DNA of 64,000 nt from Cucumis sativus (Eukaryota; Streptophyta; Magnoliopsida; Cucurbitales; Cucurbitaceae): the NCBI RefSeq assembly GCF_000004075.3, contig NC_026656.2, positions 3,534,001-3,598,000 of the forward strand, given 5' to 3'. The position numbers and the translations under genes were made by a program. Shown piece after piece: positions 49,701-61,468 of this stretch. Numbering within the stretch: position 1 is the first letter of the stretch; each line of letters starts with the position of its first letter. The notes under the pieces are model-generated. The model saw only the letters and a program-made list of their open reading frames with translations, was not told the DNA's origin and made no database searches.

Positions 49701-50076
49701 TCATTTACTAGTAGAATTGATGAAGGCATATAACTTAAACAGCACAGATATATCACGGACAGCTCAATTGGAGACTTCCAAACAACCTCTAAGAAAAACA
49801 AACTAAGAAACAAAATAACAAAAGACCAAAGAATTGAAAGTTTTGAAGGGAAGAAAGGAAGGGAAAGAAAAAGGAACATACCCCAAAAACATAGACATTT
49901 CCCTGGTAATAGCAAGCAGAATGCCCCCATCGCTCAGAAGGTGTGAAGCCCATGACCTTAGGATAGAGCCACATTGCCTTTTTCTTAGAAGTTTCTCCTC
50001 CCCCTCCCCCTCCCCCTCCCCTCCCCCACCTCCTCCTCCAACCACTACAGAAGAACCCATTTGGTTTCTCTCTCAA
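46723..50076 (-). CDS. Kelch-repeat protein with conserved C-terminal domain
   Basis: A beta-propeller protein; plant homologues are annotated only as galactose oxidase/kelch superfamily. Exons: 50076-49882, 49189-48662, 48575-48510, 48365-48199, 48104-47948, 47860-47764, 47678-47287, 47193-47089, 47001-46723; 661 aa. After a Gly8 tract (about residues 20-27), kelch units follow with RWGHSACYYQGNVYVFGG, PRDSHGALIVGNQMIVFGG, PRESHTATLVGDDKLVIFGG, PRDSHSATAVGHKLFVYGG, AGHAAVNIATKVYILGG and RFSHTAVVADSDIAIYGG. The tail has EHPNGRYNVSMCK, HPKRRRTMNPKVWEVE, EEHSLSLSQHSSPSQSDQ and GSEVRGRVDGAFDSGFLM. Intron 3 uses a GC donor (AAG|GCAAGT, 48509-48508). Exon 5 is uncertain: the stronger donor at 47919 would break the frame, and the donor at 47947-47946 (GTG|GTACAA) keeps it. 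Partner and pathway are unknown. An alternative internal start at MWLYPK would remove the Gly tract. Confidence 0.88.
48483..48535. repeat. 17-bp direct repeat, 36-bp period, spanning a splice donor
   Basis: AATATTAACCGCAGCAT occurs at 48483-48499 and exactly again at 48519-48535. One copy is coding (HAAVNI, end of kelch exon 3) and the other lies in intron 3, with the GC donor between them. This is a local duplication or its remnant. Confidence 0.85.
49993..50041 (-). repeat. G-rich coding tract (Gly8) in kelch exon 1
   Basis: On the coding strand the sequence is repeated GGAGG and GGGGGAG units, with more than four runs of three or more G within 45 nt. It encodes eight consecutive glycines about 20 codons after the start. 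The sequence meets the usual pattern for a G-quadruplex in both the DNA coding strand and the mRNA. Confidence 0.7.
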
Positions 50077-50627
50077 ATTTTCCTCTCTTTCAGAAGCAAA
50101 GATATTTGAGTATTTTTACTTCAACACAGTGCTTGACAAGGAATACGGTGAGAGAAAAAGAAGGCAAAGAGAGAAGAGAAATAAGGAGTCAAAAGACGAC
50201 ATGAACAAGCCAAGTGATGTATCAACTATCAGTGTCAATAGACATGAAAAGATGGGAGCTTTCAAGTCTAAATCACTGTGGCACCCAACAACAACAGAAG
50301 CTTGTGATGAGAACAACATTTTTTTTTTCTATCTACATAAGAAAAAAAAAATGAAAAAGAAACTTTTTTTTCACCTAGGCATTATATCAAACAGCTGATA
50401 GGCAAATGTGTTGGGGACTTTGAGTAGACATATAAATATACATTAGAATTCAAACATAGGGTGTTAATAACAAGTAAGTGATGTAATGTCATTGAGAAGG
50501 TACCTGTAGATAGAGAAAGAGACAGATATCCAAACAGAAAGATCACAATACTTCATTGTTTTTTTATTAAAAATAAAAAAGAATACTTTTCACCAATTTT
50601 CTATCTGAAAATGATGAAGAAAGTGGA

Positions 50628-50645
50628 GGGGGGGGGGGGGGGGGG
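50628..50645. repeat. G18 homopolymer
   Basis: Eighteen uninterrupted G residues about 550 bp upstream of the kelch start codon. Length is probably polymorphic and may also be imprecise in the assembly. Confidence 0.9.
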
Positions 50646-52333
50646 CATTGGGTTGTGGGAAATGATGAAGAGGGTATTTTGGGTTTTGGGGTTATTTCAG
50701 AGGAAAGAAGAAGCTTTTTGCAAAAAAAAATTTCCCCTTTTTTCTCTCCTTTTGTTGAAGATGAGAAAAAAAAAAATGGTGACACATGGTTTTCTTTCTT
50801 TCTCAGTTAGTATATTATGATATGGGGATTGATGGGAATGGAGATGAAAGCTCTTTCAATCTCTCTCTCTCTCTCTCTGTAAACTAAGAACAAAGACATG
50901 GACACCATAACCAAAAACTCAATTTTCAAGGTGGGCATTGATGTGAATCTAGAAATATCTTTTCTCAAGAGTGTTTTTTAGGGGTAAACATGGAGCATTG
51001 GGGTTTGTAAGAGAGGAAAAACGAAATTCTTTATATTTCTAGTTTCGGGAAAAGAGATGGTATTTTGATTAGTTTTGATTACCTCAACTCCCACAAAACC
51101 CAAAGAAAGAAAAAAATGAAAACTTTATTTGTTTATTTTTCCTGTATGTAAGGTAGTCTCAAGTCTTAGTGTCAGCTCTTCAATTTCTTCATTCATGGTT
51201 GGGTTTTGTGAAACTTGTTCTTGGAGTTTCCACCTTCAAATCCCCCTTTTTCCTGACCAACAAAAATCATCATTCATCCAACGTCAAAATTTGAACTTTT
51301 TATTATCCACACAGACTATATGTATGAAGATTGCAATGATAAATTTGAGCTAGATTTACTTTAACTTCTTAGCTAATGTATGAAGATTGCAATGATAAAT
51401 TTAAAATGAGGTTATATAACAAGTTCTAGAATCAGTCTTTGTTTAGTTGCAATTTGTAATATATATATATATATTTTTTTTTTGTTTGATTAGAAAAAAA
51501 TAAGTTGGAATAACTTTTTTTCACATGTCTAAAAATATAATTTTAAATATGTAAAACGTCGTCGAGAAAAAGGTTTGAGTTTGTCCTTCAAACCTATTGT
51601 GTCTCTAATCACGTAATATTCTTCTTTATCTAAAATTTTATATACATTACTTTTATCGAGCTTTAATATTAAAAAAAAAATCCACATTTTTCTCCCTTCA
51701 ATAGGAAAAGTAATTAAAGTTTTGTTGTTTTTAGTTTTAGATCACATGGTGCATTTTAAATACTAATTGTCTAAGAGATAAAGCCAATCCAATATTTTGT
51801 ATCTCTTGGCGACATAACCGAGGGACGAGGTAGGAGATTGCAAATTTCCCGAGTTCAAATCAAAGTGTCTACTTGATGAACAAACAAAATAATCATTGTC
51901 TATTTAGTCTAAAATTTTACTATATTTAGTCTATTTTTTAAAAGGTTTGTTTGATTATTTAAAAAAGAATAAAAATGGTTGAATTTATAGAAAGAGAAGA
52001 AGTAGAGATTAAAATAAATGATATGATAATAATAATAATAAAAGAGAGGAAAATAGTGTTTAAAAGTTGAAAAACAAAAACCATCCAAGTGTAACCCAAA
52101 ATGGATCAAAAGACAAAATATTCATAATTCATTCCAAACTTTGAGAAAGAAAGAATCCTCTTTTTTTTTCTTTTCTTTCTATATATATATATATGTGTGT
52201 GTGTGTTCAATAAAATAATAAAGAAATAAAGTAATAACTTAATTTGAATTATTATTATTATTATTTTAAATTTAAAAAGAAAGAAAGAAATAAAAAAGAT
52301 ATTCTTAGAAAAGGTCAAATGTCAAAGAGCGGT

Positions 52334-52362
52334 GAAAGAAAGAAAGAAAGAAAGAAAGAAAG
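52334..52362. repeat. (GAAA)n microsatellite
   Basis: About seven GAAA units, with shorter (GAAA)3 runs upstream near 52276-52290. Plain tetranucleotide repeat in intergenic DNA. Confidence 0.85.
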
Positions 52363-52749
52363 GGGAGAATGCACGCGACAAACACGGGAGCATTTTTGGT
52401 ATATGAATTGACGCTGATGCCCCTCTTCCTCTACCTCTTTCACGTGATTTCCCCTTTTTCTCTCTTTTCTCTCTTTTCCTCTCTTTTCCTCTCTTTATTC
52501 TTTTCCTTGTAACTTGTAATCCATTTCTCTTCCTTTCTTATTCTTTCAACTCACCCTTTACTTCACTTATCCATTCTAATTCCTTCCAATCACAATTTCC
52601 CCTCTCTATAATCCTAATAAACAACACCTACCAACCCTCACTCAAAATATACCAAATCATCCAAACTATTTATTAACTCATTTTAACTTTTTACTATCTT
52701 TTTTTTAATTACTTTTATATCTATAACAATTTTTAAATACTTTATCATT

Positions 52750-52751
<2 letters not shown>

Positions 52752-52782
<31 letters not shown>
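52752..52782. repeat. (AT)n microsatellite
   Basis: About fifteen uninterrupted AT dinucleotides in intergenic DNA. Confidence 0.9.
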
Positions 52783-52784
<2 letters not shown>

Positions 52785-53714
52785 TGTAAATAACGAATTG
52801 GAATTTAATAGATAGCATGAAATAGTAACAAAATCACATGTATATTAAGAAAAGATATAAAGTGTTATCTATCAAAATTTGTTCTTGAAAAGACCTTTAG
52901 TCTAACTTTGACAGCTTCACTATATTAATCATTCCCAATGCATTTCCCCCCTTATTTATATATATATATATATATAATCTAAAGGGGCATAACTTTTCAT
53001 TTCTTACTTCATATGTATACACTCTATAGTTTAACAAAACTTTAATATCAGGAGTGTTGCAATTTTATATATATATGTCTTGTTATATTTGAAAAAAATT
53101 CAGTGGTTCTTTTTCTTCACAACATTTTAACTATTATTAATCGGATTTCAAAAGTAAAACGAATAGATAGAAGCGGTATTTTCATGTTTAACATTTAAAA
53201 AATCGAGCATAAGTTTTCGTTTAACTTTTCATTATAGGTTATAGGTTATGATAAATTAATAATATATATTCTCTTAAAAAGGTTCACTGTGTAAAATAAA
53301 GATTTTGAGTTAATTAGAACATGTTAATAAAAATTTAAAATAAATAATTTCACTCATATTGATAAATAAAATGTTAATAATAATATAATTTCCGAATTTT
53401 CAAAAGAACATGAAAATATACAAATATTATAAATAAATCTAAATACTACAACAGATAATAAAAATGTAGTAGAAAAAAGTCTTATTTATTTATTTTTTAG
53501 AATTTTATTACTATCTTTTAGACAAATACATATGCGTATGTAACGTTATCGATTCTACTAGTTAACACATGAGTATTAACTCGACATGACAACTAAGCAA
53601 ATTTCAAGTGTTAAGATAAATTAAAAAGAAGGAATTGTAAGTTTGATGAGAAAAATAAGAAGGAATCACTAATCGAAAATAAAAACAAAAAAAGAAAAAA
53701 GGAAATGGGAAAAA

Positions 53715-53830
53715 GGTGCACGTGTACGTGCACGTGAGTAGATGAATGGGACGTTGTAGGCTTACGAGGTGAGGTGCTGCGTGACCTCTACGAGCCGCTG
53801 CCCGGTGCCCAACGGCCAATGCACGCACTT
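53715..53830. promoter_or_regulatory. GC-rich island with two CACGTG boxes
   Basis: GTGCACGT at 53716-53723 and ACGTGCAC at 53726-53733 form an 8-bp inverted repeat with a 2-nt centre. CACGTG occurs at 53719-53724 and 53731-53736, 12 bp apart. About 90 bp of GC-rich sequence follows (CGAGCCGCTGCCCGGTGCCC). No ORF beyond a short open frame is supported, and the nearest gene start is 3.6 kb away. Confidence 0.35.
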
Positions 53831-56800
53831 AGCTTCACACAAAGATTTCAACTTCTTGGCTCTTGTGCTTTCCATTTCTAAAACCGTCAATTTCCATTCA
53901 AATTTCTTTCCATTTGTTTCATAAATGGATTAAAAAAAAGAACATCATGGGGTTTACAATGGAAATGTTTTTCAACTCTAAACACTTTTGTGAGATCGAG
54001 GTAGAGAAATGAGACTGTTTGTAAACACAAACCTTGAATGAAATCTGGTCTTTCTTTTGGTGACAAGGAAAAAGAAATGTAGGGTTGTATACAAATAGCA
54101 TATCTTTTTCAAGAAGACAAGATGTTATTAGTGAGTAACCACGTAATTTTTGTCTTCCACTAATGATTTAGGTCTTTCTTCTAACATGTCAATCCATACT
54201 CAACATCTCAATTGTTGTTTTCTATCTGCTTATTTCGAAAACCGACCTGATGTTGATATACATTTTGACATCAAGATTGATGTTTTTCACTATCTTGTTT
54301 GGTCCACTTTTCGTAGTTAAGTCAATGGTTATATCAATCTTGTCTATTTCAATCAACTCATTCAATATAGTTTCCTATTGAGCAAAAAACCTAAAGAAAG
54401 TTGGAAGCATGGGTTTCAAAGAACCTAAAGAAAGTAGATTCCATTGCACAATGGAGAATAGGGCGACCTTTTTCTTTCTTTTATTCACTAGTAGCTGAAT
54501 CTCTCTAACCTGGTTGATGAAAGGAAACTGAGTGGGAAGAAAAGAAAAAAAGGTTAACCCAGAAGAGTTAATGGCTTTGTGAGCTTGAACAAAATCACAA
54601 TATTTTATGACAATAAATGCCAAAATGAGTAGGGACAAGTAAAGTAGATGGAGAAGTGTCCAGTACTATGAAACTAAAGTCTAATTGGCCACTCATCTTC
54701 AATTTTTTTCAGAACATGAAAGCAGCAGAAAAACAAGAGAAGAGAAATTTAATAAATAAGATGAGGTACAATTTAAGCCATTGATGGTTACCATCAAGCA
54801 ACAGTTACTATTGTGCACATTTTTTTTATCAGCTGAAGATGGAACCATGGAAGTGGAATTACACCAACACAAAAGGTACTCTCTGTTCTTTGCTGTTTTA
54901 ACTAAAAAGAAACTGAAAAACTTCAGAATCTTACTCAGACTTCTTTTCAAAACTCAAATATCTCAGTAATTTTCTAGAGGAAGTGAGGTAAAAATCTTGA
55001 TCCTTCCAGATAATGGATTCATGATGATTTACTACTATGCAAGAATTAAGTGAAGAACATGAAACAGTAAAACAGTCCTTTAATCTTGCCATGTTCAAGC
55101 TGAAAAGAAAAGGCAGCATGATTCAAAGGTACCCCCCCCTGGACCTTTTCTTATTCTTTCCTTTCCCTTTTTTTGTTAAAATGGAGCTTCACTAAAAGAT
55201 TCTTCACACCATAGAAGGAAAAAGTATTCAAGCTAAATGAACTGATTGCTTTACAAGATGAACAGGAAAGGTATGTACAATGTCAGAATTGATATTGAGT
55301 CTAGTCTAGCTTTTGAAATATGTCGTGGGAGGTTTGTTTCATTTCACTGTGTATTCATTTACCCACAAAGTAAATATAAGCACATTAAAGAGAGAACGGT
55401 ATGGGCTTGACCTCCCAATTTACATACTAATTTGTGTCCTACGTATCAAGAATCCAACAGCTCCAGCTTATGTCAAACACAGCTTTAGCATCAGGACATC
55501 TGCCAACATTGAATGAGTTGTCAGGCAAACAATAAACGATAATCATAATCTCCAAGTTACGAGTAAATGTTTCTTTTAGTGACATGTCATATCCTTCAGC
55601 TTTACTTAGAATTTCATGAAAAAAAAAATATTAGATTTAAATTTTTTGAAGTTTATGGTCCAAATGCATATCTTACATAATTAAAAAAAAAATCTTAATT
55701 TTCTTTATTATCAATATTATTATTGGATAAGATTAATTTAATTTAATTTTCTTTCATATTAGCAAGTGCATGACAATCATTTGACCCCACTACATTTAGT
55801 TGACAAGAAAACTAAGGGCATTATGACCTTTCCGTTCCACCCACTCGTCGAAAATTGTACACAAGAACTTTAAGTCCATGGTTGACAACAAAAGACTTGA
55901 TTATATACCCCATACGTACGATCCCATCTCTAGAGGCATGGCCTTCCTGTTCATCGTTCTAGATTTGAAGGCTTTTATGTAAGTACTAGTGGGGGGTGTA
56001 TGGCGTTCTTTGTTATGAGCATGCTTGTCCAGGAAATTGTTTGCCTATAGCCACATGTCCAAACATCCACAAACCACCTTTTCTTTATGTTTTGTACTTA
56101 ATTTAGTCCATTACTTTCCTTTTGATGTCGCTGACCTTGGGTGTGACATTTCACATTTTTCATATGCAAGCCTGCCAAGCCTTGTCATACTCTTTAGTAC
56201 GGTTGACTTGTTTACCGAGTTAGGACATGTGCCACACAATTGCCCATCCCATATCTGAAAGGTTGCGATGGTAACACTCTCTTCCCCCTCCTAAGGTTTT
56301 TATTTGATTTGTGTTGATTCATCTTGTAGGTTTCTTTTTAGAAAAAAAAAAAGAACTCATTGTATACATACTTATATATCGGCAATCTAATTATATAGGG
56401 ACATTTGAGACGAGAAGTGAGGTTGTTTAGTCTGAGAGTTGTGAAGTTTGGAAAGTTGCTTAGTCATTGGCCCCTGGTGAAAAGTTCATAAGACTTGAAA
56501 TTGATGTTTTTTTCGATGTGTGGTCCAAACTTCTTGGGCCAAGCAAGGGTGGAGTTGACTTCACTCTCTCAACTTCAACTCATTAAGCCAAACACTCCTA
56601 TAGTTAGCCGTAAGGAATTTGTGAAGAAGACATGTAATCCCACATTGATCAAAAGTGTGGAAGATCCTCAAATATAAGTACATTTCTATTAACTCTGGTA
56701 CAAGGTCTTTTAGATAAGAGATTATACTCAAAGTTACTTTGACACAGCATAACACACCATCGTCCTCTATAGCGTTTGTTTTTCAGCTTCTCACTCGTAC

Positions 56801-57209
56801 AAAGTGGTAGGTAGACTCTATAAATCCATCAACTGAATTCTTTATTTGGTCAATTTAACTTAAGTTGGTTTTTCTTTCCACTGGCACCATCAATGTAATG
56901 ATTTCTTTGGGTCTTGTTTCCCGCCTTTGCCAACAGGGACAGAATTGGTTTTAGACAAAATTTTTAGCTAAACGGCAGCTTTGCTACTTCTCAGCAGGTT
57001 TCATTAGTGCAATCTTCATGAGTGCTCTTTAAATCTAATCTTATCTACTATGACAGATATAATTACTTTACCAATTAAAAATCTTTCACAGCAGATCTAA
57101 CTAATTCTTTTAAGAAAAACCATATCTATAAGCAGTTAACAACGACACTGAAGTCCAGTCAAGAAATCCAAAGATAAACTAAAAACAAAGAGTTATTGAA
57201 GTGGTCTCA

Positions 57210-60200
57210 TTATGACAGTGATACCACTTCCCTTTGTTTCTGATATATGTTTAATATTCCAACCGACACAAGTGAGTTTAAGTTTCAATGAATTTTAGCT
57301 GGGCATTTTTTTACTTACCTCAAACTGAGAGCTGAAAGAGAAAAGTTTCCTTTGTTCATCAGTTGGATTCAACAACCATTGGCAGAAAATCACTGCTGCT
57401 CCAACAACAGATAGAAGTGACAGCATCGCTAGGAATCCGAAATGTGAAGTATCATTGGCAATTATTGCAACTCCCAACATTATAGACTCTGCTAAACTAG
57501 CGACTGAGACCTCTGTTGTTGCAATGAGGTTCGTTTTGGATGATGGTATACCAGTTTGAAGAATCTGTTGCCCTACAACATTATATGACATGTGTCCGAG
57601 CCTAGATAAAACCTGCATATAGGACAATCATTTAGGAAACAAAAGATGAAAAGATTATCTGATGCATCAAATTTTGAGCTAAGACCAGCATTCGTTAACA
57701 TCCTATAAACAAGATGAGTCAAATCCTCCCTTGTCTATGAATAACATTAACCTAAATTGCAGATGGTAAAATTTCAAACATAAACAAGCTAATTTATGGA
57801 CCACAATTTTAAAAAATCAGATTAGCTTGCCCACTGGAACTGACTCTGTGTAGGAGTTTGATTCTTACAATCATAACTAAGAAGAAAAGAAGAGGACTCT
57901 GCCGGGAAAGGGACCCACTCAAGTACACAGCAACAGCAACTGTCAGAAGTGCAGCCTGAAATATTAACCCAACTGCTCCAGCCTGACAAATGGAACTAGG
58001 TAGTGCGTGAGACAATGCCCAAGATATAGAACCCACATGGTATTACGAGAAGAAACATGGAAGAAAATTTAACCTTCAAAATTCCAAATTGCCTGACTAA
58101 ATTTGCGGATACAAAGGTCGCAGTAACACCCATGAAAGCACATAATCCACTAAAACCACCAATTATAGATGGACTAAGACCTGTAAGTTAATAACAACCT
58201 GAAGTAAAAATTTAATCATTCAAACCCAAAGAACAAAGTTTCAGAAAGCAAGTCAAGGAATAATCATAATTTTTGCTGGAACACAAGTACCAAAGAGAGG
58301 AGTATAGGGGATTTTGGCAGCAGTATGGTCATTGATTAAGTTAGGAATTAGATCCACCAATTTTTCAAGGACCAAGGAATTAAATTATTTGATGTATAGC
58401 AATTTGTTAATGTGATCTAGCTAAGGTTTTACACGAACAATAATGCTAATGATTCTATAAGAGGGAATCACATATGTTGAAGCTGCAACTGCTTGGAAGA
58501 ACAACTTTAAAAGTACGATAATCATTCTGAGTATGGAGTTGTAAATATACCTTGCTGAGTTAAGAATGCTGTCATCAAACTGCCAGGAGCAAGGACAGCA
58601 TTGAAGTAGAGGAGCACATAGGCAAGACTTGCAGGAAGCGCTGGTTGCTGCAAGTACTCTTTCCATCCATTTTTAATAACTTCTACACCCACATTCACTG
58701 AAAGCACAAAAACTGATATTAGAAAAAAATAAATCTATTAAAGCAACTTTGTTTAGATTACATAATGGTTAGTGAAGGTTACATATACTCTCAGCACCTG
58801 GTGAAGTTACTTCAGTGGGATCGCCACAACAAGTTTGCAAACACTTTGCACGATCAAGAACACCGGTAGAGAGTTGGTTGGTTAACCACGTAAGTAGGAC
58901 CTGGTGCAACATGTATAACAATTAACAAACGTACCTCTCACGAAACATCTAATTAGCACGGGAACAAGTAATTACCACAACTGGCAAGGACCATAACATT
59001 AAACCTGCAGCGCACTTCAAGCAAGTTACTGGGTCATACTTGGAAAGGATAATGCCAAATAAAGAAGCTCCAACTATCTGCACATTAAGAATACCCTAGT
59101 CAATTGAGTGCAAGTTTTGATATAGATACTCCAGTGACAAACTCAGGAAACTCTGTTTTAATTGAAGTAGGGGACATGGTGAACGCCTAAATGGAAACTT
59201 TTTGTTAGATTCTATAATGATTAACCAACAGAAAATCAAGATTACATGGAGCTGAAAAGAAGTGGAATTCAGAAGCCCCATTTACCTCACAGAGAAGGTC
59301 AATTCTACTAAGAACAGCATTAGCTTCTGCAAGTGCAATAGGCCTATTGATTCCAGCTAACTGTACATCAAAACAAATTGCTAGTTTTAGAGATATACCT
59401 TGTATAACAAGAATACGAATAATTTTAAAACAAACCTACCAACACAACCCAATCACGCTCCATTGCAACCCCCAGTGCTATTCCAGATAGCCTCTCTATG
59501 GCTCCAGCAAAGATCAGTGTAACAAACCAAGGCTGGAGAAGTATGGAAGATGATGCAGCAGTATGTGGAACCGTATGGGCATAAATGACCATTGAAGCAG
59601 ATAGCAATTGCGCAGCAGCCTGAAGAAAACAGAGAAACCTTTAATTGTAAAAAAGACCAGGCTAAATTCAATTCGAGTTCTATAATGGCTTCAGTATCAG
59701 ATTTCTGATATTAAGCATATTTGAATGTACAAAAATACCTGAACACAATTCAGGCAAGTATATGCTGGTACTCTGGGAAAATTATCCATAAACTTCCCGA
59801 CCAAAGGACCTCCAACTATTAATGCAAGCTGTCAACACTTTTTAACATATTAGAGAGCATTTCTCTTGCACCATAATTCAAAATGATTTATCTTGATGAA
59901 AAGCTAGTTACCTTAGTAAAGAATCCCATAACTGCAACTGGTAGAAGACTGGGGTGAAGCAATGCAATGGCAGAAGGCCAGGCAAAATTCCAAAGCTGTT
60001 CTACCAGATTGCCGGCGATACACGAGGCATATAAAGCTGTAAGATAGAGGTATTATTTATGGTTGGAAACAACTACCAGGAGGCTGGATTCATAAATGCC
60101 TCATCATAGTTCATATCTGAAAGTATCAAATCATAGTCAAACAATAGCTGAAGCATCACCCTTGCAGCCATAGAGGTATATCTAGCACCATATGATCCAA

Positions 60201-60421
60201 ACATCTTTTTAAAAGTTGAACTGAAAATTCTTATTAAAAAATGCATAATAGTTAAATGATTTAGATATTTTAACTCAGACAAAAGTCAAGACCCTGGGTT
60301 TTCACGTCTTCAAACTTCTCAAATTTAGAACTCTTGTTGGGGAAAACCTTTGTTGTGATTGCAAGAAATATTAGCTTAGGATCATTTATATCCCTTCAGC
60401 ACTAAACTTTGGTGTGTGTGT

Positions 60422-60452
<31 letters not shown>

Positions 60453-61446
60453 GGGAGGGTCTTACCGTATAATCCAGCAGGATGAGCTGGAGTTGCTGCA
60501 AGAACATTCTGCTCCTCCTCAGATAAAACCTACAATTACAGAAAAAGAGTCGATCTATTGCCTGATTAACTGATTTGAACTATTATCTTCATCCATAATA
60601 AGGTGAAATACGTTAAATTATAGAGAAAAAGAAATTTCCAAGGCAGCATACAGGCAAAGTTGTCAAAAGACTATCGACATAAGTCCCTTCGGTCAATAAA
60701 CTCAGAGGTTCTGTCTGTAGCGTCAAAGTATCAGCCTCGAGGAATCCAGAATTCAATTGCACAATTGCAAGTGAACAATCGGCTTCTACGGAAGATAAAG
60801 CTTCTTGCACATCGTCTTCTACAGAAACTTGATCGAATTGTACATCGGAGTTGGTTATTGAACATTTTGAAATGACCCTCTGAAGCCTGAAGCAAAAAAA
60901 ATTCAGTAGATAGATAGTTAATCACCAATTCCAACATGAAAAACAATATTTCAAGATTTACTAAAGAGAATTGGTGAACATAAATGTTTACAATTTGAAG
61001 GTAGGAAAAAGATATGCCCAATTGACCTAAGTTGATGTACTTTCATTATCTCATTACATGATGGTGGAGCCAAGTAAAACACAAAAAACGAACCTAAGGC
61101 TCCCCAGCTGCACAAAACTCTATTCCACCAACCAGCAGTAAATTCAAACTCACTCACGGGATCAATTGTTATACGAGCGAACAGAAATATTCAGACAAAT
61201 GCAGCTACGTCAAGCTCCCTCATACAATTATATAATATAAGAACGTCATAATGTTACAATCGCCGGTGGGCATTACCTGGAGCTAGAAGAAATGCAAGTC
61301 TGACGAAGATTCTTCAACCGTCGGCAAGAAACGAAGCGATAGCGAACTCGAGAAGAATGCGACAATAAAGAAACTTCACGAATTGAAAATTTGAAACAAC
61401 TAAAAGAGTAAGGCTGACTTAGCGCGAGAGTGTAACCAATAGCCAT
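57210..61446 (-). CDS. IREG3: Ferroportin-like transporter IREG3/MAR1, organellar
   Basis: A member of the ferroportin family; Arabidopsis IREG3/MAR1 sits in the chloroplast (and mitochondrial) envelope, affects aminoglycoside entry and is linked to iron homeostasis. Exons: 61446-61277, 60886-60652, 60529-60466, 60036-59912, 59828-59739, 59619-59440, 59360-59286, 59077-58976, 58900-58783, 58697-58551, 58180-58074, 57982-57869, 57612-57319, 57239-57210; 616 aa. The first 60 residues are rich in Ser and Arg without acidic clusters, fitting a transit peptide. About ten hydrophobic segments follow, starting near [20 protein letters not shown]; other landmarks are [30 protein letters not shown] and [20 protein letters not shown]. 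The exon 9 end is ambiguous by 6 nt (58783 or 58789), both in phase. If the perfect donor GAG|GTAAGT at 57318 is not used, translation ends at 57295 instead (614 aa). The ATG has good context (GCCATGGC), right after a (GCA)n leader. Confidence 0.93.
60412..60455. repeat. (TG)12(G)n compound repeat inside IREG3 intron 3
   Basis: A run of about twelve TG dinucleotides is followed directly by about twenty G residues. On the transcript strand this is a C-run then (CA)n, starting about 10 nt after the exon 3 donor (60465-60464). Confidence 0.9.
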
Positions 61447-61447
61447 G

Positions 61448-61468
61448 GCTGCTGCTGCTGCTGCTGCT
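61448..61468. repeat. (CTG)n in IREG3 5' leader
   Basis: About six to seven trinucleotide units directly upstream of the IREG3 ATG; on the transcript it reads (GCA)n GCC ATG. It is in frame with the coding sequence but has no upstream in-frame ATG that I can see nearby. Confidence 0.75.

Larger units (their letters stand above)
50077..57209. other. Long non-coding interval rich in microsatellites
   Basis: Kelch leader and promoter, then about 6.5 kb with no supported coding region. It contains G18 at 50628-50645, (CT)9 at 50861-50878, (AT) and (GT) runs near 51462 and 52181-52206, (ATT)n at 52248-52265, (GAAA)n at 52334-52362, (AT)n at 52752-52782 and 52958-52977, a C/T-rich repeat at 52440-52500, a tRNA-like fragment near 51806-51865, a GC-richer block with two G-boxes at 53715-53830, and a TCCCACATTG...TATAAG promoter-like relic near 56638-56680. 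Confidence 0.55.

Noticed and set aside
53604-53828. 74-codon frame with an Ala/Arg-rich start
   Set aside because: Only the GC-rich island contributes unusual residues; the rest is Phe-rich low complexity, and no homology is recognised.
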